Source: CAKXIK01 sp050947015
Lineage (GTDB): Bacteria > Bacillota > Clostridia > Oscillospirales > Acutalibacteraceae
Reading direction: 5' to 3'
DNA length: 64,000 nt
Assembly (NCBI GenBank): GCA_050947015.1
Contig: JBMNVT010000010.1
Coordinates: 28,955-92,954, forward strand
In this document: positions 57,715 through 64,000 of the stretch, piece by piece
Layout of the letters: every line of letters begins with the position of its first letter
Numbering within the stretch: the first letter of the stretch is position 1
Notes under the pieces: model-generated
What the model was told of the DNA's origin: nothing
Database searches by the model: none
The model's input: only the letters and a program-made list of their open reading frames with translations
Program-made: the position numbers and the translations under genes

Positions 57715-59259
57715 TCAGGTAAGCTTGATCTCCTCATCCTTAATCAGTTTGATAAAGTCAGCAAGAACTTTGTCGGCCCAGCTGTTTTTCACCAACGCCA
57801 TGTTTTGGCCGTTAATCTGGTAAACAACGCGGCGGTCAGAATACTTATAGGCCGCAACTGTGATCGGCTCGGCATCGTACTCGTCATAAAAATTCAGCGT
57901 AAGCGAGAACAGCTTTGCGCCCAGCTGAGCGTCGACAGGCACTTCTTCCTCACGGTAAGCCGTAAGGAACGACTGATAAAACTTCTTATAGTACTGAAGG
58001 TTCAGGTCGTTGTAATAAGCGGTGTATTCGTATTCCACCTCCGACTTATCAGAGGAAGCGTCCGCAGAGCTGCTGGACACTTTTTCGGTGCGCTGCTGCT
58101 CAATCGTATAGGTCTTGCCGCTGTCATCAGTAAATTCAAAGGTCTGTACCGTTGAAATATCACAGAGGAACATCAGCGTATCGCGCAGATCAAACGCCTT
58201 GGTCGTTGCCAGCGCAACGTTTGCGGCGTCTACTGTGTAAATAACCTTGCCGCCTTCAAACATCACATAGGCCGTGGAATCGTCCACATTGCCAATCAGC
58301 AGCGTGGTCTTTTCTCCCTCGATCCAGAACCGCAGCTCGATGGGATGATCCATTCCATATTTCTGCAGTTCCTCGTCGGTGGGGTTTACCGCAGCAAAAC
58401 CGGTTGCCGCAAGATTTGCAAGCGGCGTCAGGTAATTATCGGTGAGCTTGCTGGTTACGCCGGCCTCCTGCGGCTCGCTCATATAATAAGAATAATACTT
58501 CAGCGGGCTGGTGGCTGCAACGTCCTCCGCCTGCGGGAAGATCACGATCGGCTGATCGTGGTCGCGGCCGGAAATGCGGATTTTGTCAAACGTCGGCAGG
58601 CTTTCGGCACCGGAGGAATCCGTCACCATCAGACTGAGAATCGTACTGGAGAGGAAATTGTCACGCGAAATGGACAGCACAGCGGAAACGCCCGCCAGAT
58701 ATACGTGGTTATCTCCCGAACGCATCACATAATACTGCGAGCTGCTGCCCGGTACCGCGTCGCCGATGGAAATGGTAACACTGGAGCCGTCGGTATAAGT
58801 CGCCACATAGCTGGCTGCAGGATAATCCAAACCATAAGGGGCAAGGTCGCTCTGTTCCCCAAGATCACGGGTCGCGGTCAGAGAATAACCATACTGTGCA
58901 TCCGACTGCACCACGGAATTGAGAAGCGTAACGCCTTCCATTCCCTTGACGGTATAAGTTACCGTTGCGGCGACTGTGGACGAGGCGTCTGTGGATTCCG
59001 GCTTCGTTATCTCTGCAATCAGCTCGACCGTTCCCTTTTTATTGGTAAATACAAGGGACTGCAGCTCGGTTTGATCGCGGGAAATCAGAGAAATTGTTTC
59101 GGTGCTGCTGGTGGAGGCCGCACTGGACGATGCGGTTTCACCACTGTTCTGCGGCAGCAAAAGCAGCAGCGCCACACCGGCACCCACCACTGCAAGCACA
59201 GCAAGAAAAATAAACAGCTGCTTTGTTTTCTTGTTCATGGGGCGTCCTTTTTTACTCAT
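57715..59259 (-). CDS. DUF4340 domain-containing membrane-anchored protein
   Basis: A 514-residue protein with one N-terminal helix (LFIFLAVLAVVGAGVALLLLL, near residue 15) and a large extracytoplasmic domain with DUF4340 features (YGLDYPAASYVATYTDGSSV near 165, YYVMRSGDNHVYLAG near 200). Translation starts at 59259, where its ATG overlaps the stop of the GldG-like gene (ATGA) and GGAGGCG lies upstream. It is the last of four genes with a Gld-type ABC transporter. The function is unknown; in this arrangement it is assumed to be a transporter-associated lipidless partner. Confidence 0.85.
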   Translation of the reverse strand: MSKKGRPMNKKTKQLFIFLAVLAVVGAGVALLLLLPQNSGETASSSAASTSSTETISLISRDQTELQSLVFTNKKGTVELIAEITKPESTDASSTVAATVTYTVKGMEGVTLLNSVVQSDAQYGYSLTATRDLGEQSDLAPYGLDYPAASYVATYTDGSSVTISIGDAVPGSSSQYYVMRSGDNHVYLAGVSAVLSISRDNFLSSTILSLMVTDSSGAESLPTFDKIRISGRDHDQPIVIFPQAEDVAATSPLKYYSYYMSEPQEAGVTSKLTDNYLTPLANLAATGFAAVNPTDEELQKYGMDHPIELRFWIEGEKTTLLIGNVDDSTAYVMFEGGKVIYTVDAANVALATTKAFDLRDTLMFLCDISTVQTFEFTDDSGKTYTIEQQRTEKVSSSSADASSDKSEVEYEYTAYYNDLNLQYYKKFYQSFLTAYREEEVPVDAQLGAKLFSLTLNFYDEYDAEPITVAAYKYSDRRVVYQINGQNMALVKNSWADKVLADFIKLIKDEEIKLT

Positions 59260-60953
59260 AAATGACGCCTCCTGAGCCACACGATCAGGCCAACGGCCAG
59301 CACAAGCAGCGGAACCAGAATCATAAAGATCGTCATACCAACCACATTGACCATATTACTCGAAACCGTAAAGTCGGTGGAGGTCAGCTTTGTGGAATCG
59401 ATGTAAACCTTATTTTCATCGCCGGTGGTACCGCTGAGGAAGCGGAACAGCGTAACGGCACAATCGGAGTTCTTCGTGCTGCCGTACTGCGTGTAGTAAT
59501 TGAACATTTCGGTGGAAGCCAGCGTAATGACGCGGGAATAGATCACCTTGGATCCGCTGATGCCCTTGGCGCTGACCGTCATAACCGGATAGCTCTTCTT
59601 GTCGCTGTCCTTCGGCTCGTAAGTGCCAATATTTTCGGTTGAAACACTGTAGGCGGAATCATAGGTGGAAAGCACAGTGCTCACCGAAATTCCGCTGTGA
59701 TTCTCCCACAGCACCTCGATCGGAGCAATCGCATAGCCCACCGCAACGCCGGAAGAATAATCGTCAAAGATCGTTTCCTCGCCAAACTGCAGCAGCGGTG
59801 TCAGCCCGTTGCCCACATAGCGGCTGTTATCGGATTCCATGACAATGCTGCCGGATTCCTGCACGCCAATACCCCAGTCTGCCATAAACGCTTTAAAATT
59901 CGGCATATTGGAGGTGTCCTGCATGGGGCTGAGCGTTACAACAATGTTTTTGCCGTACTGTTCGCCATTGACCAGAAAATCCTCCAGGATCTTGATCTGA
60001 TCCGTCGTGTAATCTCCTGTCGGCGCGTTGATGACAAGAACGTCGATGCTGTTGTCGATCGGCTGTGAAAGCATCAGATCAACGGTCTGCATTTCAAAAT
60101 TGTTGTCTCCCAGCAATGCGGTCAGATATTTCGGTTCTGTTTCGCCGTGACCGGTCGCAACGCCGACAATGGGAAGCTTATCTACATTGACGGCCAGCAT
60201 CGCGTTGCCGATGGCATATTCGATATTGGAGGCGTAAGTGGTTTTTCCAGAGGAATCCTGACCGGATTTATAAAGATCATCAATGGAAAGCACCTTGTGG
60301 CGCTTATCCGACTTGACGATAATGGAGTACGCGTTCAAATTGTCATTTGAATAGTCGCTGGTAAAGCCCGGGTTCTTTTCAATATCCACATAAGAAACCT
60401 TGATGTTGCCGTTGCGCTCGGCTGCCTTTGAAACCAGCTCCAGAAGGCGCGTCCCCTCGTTGATGGCGTTGCCTCCCACCTGATTTGCCAGGACATTATT
60501 CACATTAGTTTCGACCGTATCGTGTTCGGAACAGAAAATAATTTCCGTCGGAACATCAATTTTATCGATCAGATCAGTAAAGTCCTCATTCAGCGAAAGG
60601 CGCCGGTCCGCGGTCATGTCCAGACGCAGCGACGGGAAACGATTCACCAGCGCTGTGGCTCCGACGTTGAGCAGCACTGCCAACACCAGCACACCGACCA
60701 CAAAAACAGAAGAGAGCGAGCCGTGTTTAAAGCGGGTGCTGTGGACCCAAACGCTGAATTTCTTCTTTTTATCTTTTTTTGTCTTTTTACCTTTTGGAGA
60801 ATCTTTTTCCGTCCCGAAGTCCTTGCTGTTTTCCGCCGCTGCCGCATCGGCGGCATCTGCTCCGGCCGGCGCGGTTTCCTCCGCAATCGGGGCTTCGGAG
60901 GCGGCATCTTCCGGCGCTGCCGGATTCAAATTATCTTTTTTCTCATCAAACAT
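59256..60953 (-). CDS. GldG-family ABC transporter auxiliary protein
   Basis: A 565-residue protein. Residues 1-65 are an acidic/Ala-rich cytoplasmic head. A helix at about 75-95 (GSLSSVFVVGVLVLAVLLNV) is followed by a large outer domain with the GldG signatures MTADRRLSLNEDFTDLIDKI and PIVGVATGHGETEPKYLTAL. A second helix (MTIFMILVPLLVLAVGLIVW) ends it. Partner of the ABC ATPase and permease just upstream. Gld proteins are named from gliding Bacteroidetes, but homologues occur in non-gliding Firmicutes, where the substrate is unknown. Overlaps the DUF4340 gene by 4 bp. Confidence 0.85.
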   Translation of the reverse strand: MFDEKKDNLNPAAPEDAASEAPIAEETAPAGADAADAAAAENSKDFGTEKDSPKGKKTKKDKKKKFSVWVHSTRFKHGSLSSVFVVGVLVLAVLLNVGATALVNRFPSLRLDMTADRRLSLNEDFTDLIDKIDVPTEIIFCSEHDTVETNVNNVLANQVGGNAINEGTRLLELVSKAAERNGNIKVSYVDIEKNPGFTSDYSNDNLNAYSIIVKSDKRHKVLSIDDLYKSGQDSSGKTTYASNIEYAIGNAMLAVNVDKLPIVGVATGHGETEPKYLTALLGDNNFEMQTVDLMLSQPIDNSIDVLVINAPTGDYTTDQIKILEDFLVNGEQYGKNIVVTLSPMQDTSNMPNFKAFMADWGIGVQESGSIVMESDNSRYVGNGLTPLLQFGEETIFDDYSSGVAVGYAIAPIEVLWENHSGISVSTVLSTYDSAYSVSTENIGTYEPKDSDKKSYPVMTVSAKGISGSKVIYSRVITLASTEMFNYYTQYGSTKNSDCAVTLFRFLSGTTGDENKVYIDSTKLTSTDFTVSSNMVNVVGMTIFMILVPLLVLAVGLIVWLRRRHL

Positions 60954-60968
60954 GTTGTCAAACCTCCT

Positions 60969-61673
60969 TTAGCTCCATCTCCTCTTCTCCAGCATGGTAA
61001 CGGCGAGATAATTGAACACGCCGATGACGCTGAGGAAGAAAACGACACTGGAAAAATCACAAACACCGGTGGTAAACGAATAGTAACGCTCATAGAACGA
61101 AAGGTTGCTCACCAGGCTGGTAATCCACGCGGAACCAAACAGGGAAGCAATTTGGCTGAAAACGATCAGCAAAATGGAGACAGCGAACGACGCGACCGCC
61201 GCAATCATCTGGCTGTCGGTCAGGCTGGAAATAAACAGGCCGATGGCGATCATCGCGCCACCGTACAGCAGCGAACCAAGAATGTTCCCGAAGATCTCTC
61301 CCCAGGCGGGAACCGCCAAAAACGAAATGATAAACGCCGGGATCAGCGTAAACAGAATCACAATGGCATAAACCGTGAATGCGGCAAGAAATTTGCCGAA
61401 CACCAGCCCGCCCAGGCTGACCGGCGCCGTCAGCAACGCCTGATCGGTTTTCTGTTTTTTGTCTTCGCTCAGCAGTCTCATGGTCAGCACCGGAATCAGC
61501 ATCATGCACCAGGTAAAGATGGAACCGTAAATGGTGGTAAAATAGGCGGAGCTGCCGTTGGCAAGCACCGTATAGAACTGCATGCCTTCAAAAAACAACA
61601 GCACGGCGATGAAGACATAACCGATCGGATTTGTGAAGTAGCCGCGCAGCTCACGTTTATAAATCGCAGACAT
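60969..61673 (-). CDS. ABC-2-type permease (GldF-like)
   Basis: A 234-residue membrane protein with about six helices. MSAIYKRELRGYFTNPIGYV is the characteristic start of GldF-type ABC-2 permeases. A dibasic loop MRLLSEDKKQKTDQALL (near residue 66) contacts the ATPase. Its start codon overlaps the last base of the ATPase gene and it is followed 15 bp later by the GldG-like gene. Confidence 0.88.
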   Translation of the reverse strand: MSAIYKRELRGYFTNPIGYVFIAVLLFFEGMQFYTVLANGSSAYFTTIYGSIFTWCMMLIPVLTMRLLSEDKKQKTDQALLTAPVSLGGLVFGKFLAAFTVYAIVILFTLIPAFIISFLAVPAWGEIFGNILGSLLYGGAMIAIGLFISSLTDSQMIAAVASFAVSILLIVFSQIASLFGSAWITSLVSNLSFYERYYSFTTGVCDFSSVVFFLSVIGVFNYLAVTMLEKRRWS

Positions 61674-62653
61674 CAGGCGTTAACCTCCTCGTTGGATTTT
61701 TTCATCTTCTGTCCTTTTGTGTAAGTGCCGTTGGTCAGGCTGATGAAGACCTCTTCGAGCGTCAGATCGGTGGAACGCAGCGCAAGGATCGGCCAACCGC
61801 GCTCGGCAAGGCGTTCGAACATAGCGCGGCGTGGGTCGGCACCCTGCTCGGCTTCAACAGAATATTCGAACACCCCCGGCTCGCGCTCGCCAAGATTGAC
61901 GATCGTAACCACCTTGGGCAGCCGGCGCAGCAGCTTTTCAACCTCCGCGGAAGGACCTGCAACGCGCACCAGCAGCCTGTGGTCGCTGGAAAGCGAATGC
62001 GAAAGGCTGTCCGGCGTACCATCGGCAATAATCTGTCCTTTATCAATGATGATAACGCGTTCGCACACCGCCTGCACTTCAGACAGAATATGTGAGCTGA
62101 GGATGACGGTATGGTGTTTGCCGAGTTGCCGGATCAGGTTGCGGATTTCGATGATCTGGTTCGGATCCAGACCGACCGTTGGCTCGTCCAGAATCAGCAC
62201 TCCCGGATTGCCCAACAGTGCCTGCGCAATGCCGACGCGCTGGCGGTAACCTTTGGAAAGGTTACGGATCAGGCGCGTGTATACATTGGAAATCTTGACC
62301 AGACGGCAAATCTCTTCAATGTGCTCCTTGCGGGGCAGCTCAACCTTTTTTAAATCATACATGAAATTCAGATATTCTTTCACCGTCATATCCATGTACA
62401 GCGGCGGCAGCTCCGGCAGATATCCGATCTGCTTCTTTGCTTCGTTCGGTTCCTCCAGAATGTCGTATCCGCCGATTTTCGCCGTGCCCTCCGAGGCGGA
62501 AAGATAACCAGTAAGGATGTTCATCGTGGTCGATTTTCCGGCGCCGTTCGGCCCAAGAAAACCCACGATTTCCCCTTCCTTTACGCTGAAGCTGATGTCG
62601 TTGACGGCAACATTGCTTCCGTAGCGTTTGGTCAGGTGGTTGACCTCTATCAT
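61673..62653 (-). CDS. ABC transporter ATP-binding protein (GldA-like)
   Basis: A 326-residue ATPase. Walker A is GPNGAGKST near residue 34, the signature is LSKGYRQRVGIAQALLG near 134, Walker B is VLILDEPTVGLDPNQ near 153, and the H-loop is LSSHILSE near 188. The 100-residue C-terminal extension (RRLPKVVTIVNLGE) is typical of the long type that pairs with ABC-2 permeases. First of a four-gene unit with permease, GldG-like and DUF4340 partners. A TATAAT box at 62742-62737 lies upstream, but the -35 is weak. Confidence 0.92.
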   Translation of the reverse strand: MIEVNHLTKRYGSNVAVNDISFSVKEGEIVGFLGPNGAGKSTTMNILTGYLSASEGTAKIGGYDILEEPNEAKKQIGYLPELPPLYMDMTVKEYLNFMYDLKKVELPRKEHIEEICRLVKISNVYTRLIRNLSKGYRQRVGIAQALLGNPGVLILDEPTVGLDPNQIIEIRNLIRQLGKHHTVILSSHILSEVQAVCERVIIIDKGQIIADGTPDSLSHSLSSDHRLLVRVAGPSAEVEKLLRRLPKVVTIVNLGEREPGVFEYSVEAEQGADPRRAMFERLAERGWPILALRSTDLTLEEVFISLTNGTYTKGQKMKKSNEEVNA

Positions 62654-62939
62654 CTTTTGACCATTCCCTTCGTATTGGTTTCATTTACAAAGTACAGCGT
62701 GCCTGTTCATGCTGTTTACAGACGATGCTTTTTAGATTATAGCGATGGTTTGCGAAACAACGGTGATAAAAATATGTCTAGATTATGAACGCATAGCGTT
62801 GCGCACAAATCTTATCCCAAAAAAACGGTGCACAGTCTACAAAACCGATAAATCTATGACCGTTTTTCGGCAAACCCGACCGTTTCCTGCCGCTGCCGCA
62901 AAATCTTGCGGAACGACTTTCACCGGTCAGCAGGCTTCT

Positions 62940-63560
62940 TTAAAAATTCGGCGTATAGGAAAGCTCTGCGGTGCGGTGTTCCGCACGGTAAATTTTCAGA
63001 TCGCGGAACTGTACATGACTGCAATAGGTGCCAAGCCCGACACGGCAGGCGCCTTCCTCGTCGATTGGGTTCGGGTCGCAGAGCAGCACAACAAGCTCCC
63101 CATCCACCAAAATAAAGCTCATGGCATCCACGATGCCCGTCTGAATATGGTATTCCCGATCGGATTCCGCAACAAATGCGCCGTTCATGGCATAGAGCGC
63201 GCATTCCGGATAACGCTCAATGCCAGCACGCTTTTTCCACCAGCCGTTCAGACCGGCAATGTAGCCGAGCGCTGCGTCTCCCTTTTGATCGTCCCATCCC
63301 TTTGCCCGAAACGAAAAATTCAGATCGTTGTTGCACGGAGCAATCATTTTCCCGTAAAAATCCATGATGATATTTCCCGGGAACTGCTCCCTGGTATAAA
63401 TCAATCCGCCTGCGTTTCCGCGGTACAGTCCGTCCAGAACACCGCCCGCTGCATTCCATTCTCCGCCGGTAATCTCCCAGCGTTCTTTCCATCCTTCTGA
63501 AAAATCCTCGCGGAAAAGCAGCTCTCCCGCACGAACCTCCTGGTCACGCAAATAAAACAC
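62940..63560 (-). CDS. Concanavalin-A-like lectin/glucanase-fold protein, unknown specificity
   Basis: A 206-residue protein without a signal peptide. Alternating strands with aromatic residues (FREDFSEGWKERWEITGGEW, FSFRAKGWDDQKGDAALGYI, GACRVGLGTYCSHVQFRDLK) fit a ConA-like jelly roll such as DUF1961-type sugar-binding or glycan-active proteins; this is a fold guess. Start is GTG at 63560 with AAGGAGAG six bases upstream. Its neighbour across the divergent gap is a Gfo/Idh oxidoreductase, consistent with a carbohydrate-processing locus. The gap 62654-62939 holds no gene that I can see. Confidence 0.6.
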   Translation of the reverse strand: MFYLRDQEVRAGELLFREDFSEGWKERWEITGGEWNAAGGVLDGLYRGNAGGLIYTREQFPGNIIMDFYGKMIAPCNNDLNFSFRAKGWDDQKGDAALGYIAGLNGWWKKRAGIERYPECALYAMNGAFVAESDREYHIQTGIVDAMSFILVDGELVVLLCDPNPIDEEGACRVGLGTYCSHVQFRDLKIYRAEHRTAELSYTPNF

Positions 63561-63755
63561 CTTTGTCTCTCCTTGTTAAAATACATCACTGTATTCAAAT
63601 TTTATTTCATTATAAAAGAAGGCGGTGGGCTTGTCAATGAAACGACCTGATGCCTTTTCTTGCCGCAGCAAAATTGCAGCTATGTAAAAATTAAGCAAAA
63701 ATCTGAAAAATCGTATCTAATTTGTGCAATGCATAAATTAATTTTGATTTCCATC

Positions 63756-63838
63756 TTGTTTTTAGCAAAACGTTATGATACGATAAGGCTGAAACAGCAT
63801 CCGAAGGTTTGGCAACCGGTGTTTTTAAGCGGATGCTG
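63756..63838 (+). promoter_or_regulatory. Promoter and structured leader of the second Gfo/Idh gene
   Basis: TTGTTT (63756-63761), 17-bp spacer, TACGAT (63779-63784), then an RNA hairpin CAGCATCCG (63795-63803) / CGGATGCTG (63830-63838) with an inner GGTT/AACC pair in the untranslated leader. The rest of 63561-63873 is AT-rich, with no gene. Confidence 0.5.
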
Positions 63839-63873
63839 CAAATATTCTGGTTCGTTTGAAAGGAGCTGTCCTG

Positions 63874-64000
63874 ATGGAAAAGAAAGTTTTGAATGTCGGC
63901 GTGATCGGTCTCGGTATGGGAAAGGCGCATGCCGAGGGTGTAACGAAAACGGAGGGCGCATGCCTTTACGCGGTCTGCGATATCAACAAAGCCCGCGCAG
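63874..64000 (+). CDS. Gfo/Idh/MocA-family oxidoreductase (partial, 5' end only)
   Basis: The first 42 residues run off the window end. VGVIGLGMGKAHAEGV (residues 8-23) is the dinucleotide-binding turn and YAVCDINKARA continues the Rossmann fold, as in other family members. GAAAGGAGC precedes the ATG at 63874. Confidence 0.8.
   Translation, partial: MEKKVLNVGVIGLGMGKAHAEGVTKTEGACLYAVCDINKARA

Noticed and set aside
60522..61724. Plus-strand open frame of about 400 codons
   Set aside because: Antisense to the GldF/GldG-like genes.
1..64000. CRISPR arrays, rRNA genes or prophage
   Set aside because: No regularly spaced repeats, rRNA signatures or phage structural genes seen on reading.

Overview
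The window looks like chromosome from an anaerobic Clostridia-type Firmicute, probably a gut Oscillospiraceae/Ruminococcaceae relative. This is inferred from gene content, not from any search. Supporting content: Rex, NfnAB transhydrogenase, a T-box leader, AGGAGG-type ribosome binding sites with sigma-A promoters, two FeoAB systems, rubrerythrin with a rubredoxin-type flavoprotein, a Mn-catalase family protein, several ferredoxin-domain proteins and a bile-salt-hydrolase-family enzyme. I saw no rRNA, CRISPR, transposase or phage genes. The only tRNA found is tRNA-Leu(UAG).

Layout. 1-1.6 kb: a partial CapD/FlaA1-type sugar-nucleotide dehydratase. 1.9-5.7 kb: glycolytic cluster pgk-tpiA-gpmI with RNA hairpins in both gaps. 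5.7-8.0 kb: a DUF362/ferredoxin protein and an AT-rich patch with a small membrane protein and a frame-disrupted secreted protein. 8.3-15.3 kb: Fe-S aldo/keto reductase, EamA transporter, a shortened nucleoside-phosphorylase-like ORF, GNAT, rex, a LysR regulator and nfnAB. 15.4-20.1 kb: a minus-strand run of small accessory genes (AlkZ-related, PHP phosphoesterase, DUF3795, GNAT, DUF1848, GrpB joined to a Nudix remnant). 20.4-24.5 kb: trmL, a TIM-barrel isomerase and T-box-ilvA-ridA. 24.6-28.9 kb: the most unusual locus, a six-gene ABC transporter operon headed by a small secreted protein. 29.1-30.5 kb: a sigma-region-2-like membrane protein and a nitroreductase. 30.5-33.3 and 38.5-42.1 kb: two ferrous-iron uptake loci sharing the palindrome TTAGCnnnnGCTAA. 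Between them lie tRNA-Leu, two AT-rich small genes, a MATE pump, the BSH-family enzyme and the Mn-catalase. 42-47 kb: asnS, a decayed Lpl-type sugar ABC importer and its divergent AraC regulator. 47-51 kb: oxidative-stress genes (Fur/PerR, flavoprotein-rubredoxin, rubrerythrin) and a CadC-like ArsR repressor overlapping a second DUF362/ferredoxin gene. 51-64 kb: Gfo/Idh oxidoreductases, guaB, a frameshifted esterase, ruvX, and a Gld-type ABC operon with a DUF4340 protein.

Themes. Redox and iron management dominates: Rex/Nfn, two Feo loci with a shared operator, rubrerythrins, Mn-catalase and Fe-S proteins. Gene erosion is the second theme. Several genes have clean internal deletions or single-base frame defects: the phosphorylase-like ORF, GrpB/Nudix, all three Lpl importer genes, the esterase and two secreted-protein genes. 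The two secreted-protein genes both have an A7 tract just after the best start codon, and in both one extra A would restore the signal peptide frame. This could be phase variation, decay or a homopolymer sequencing error. The candidate new system is the 24.6-28.9 kb operon.
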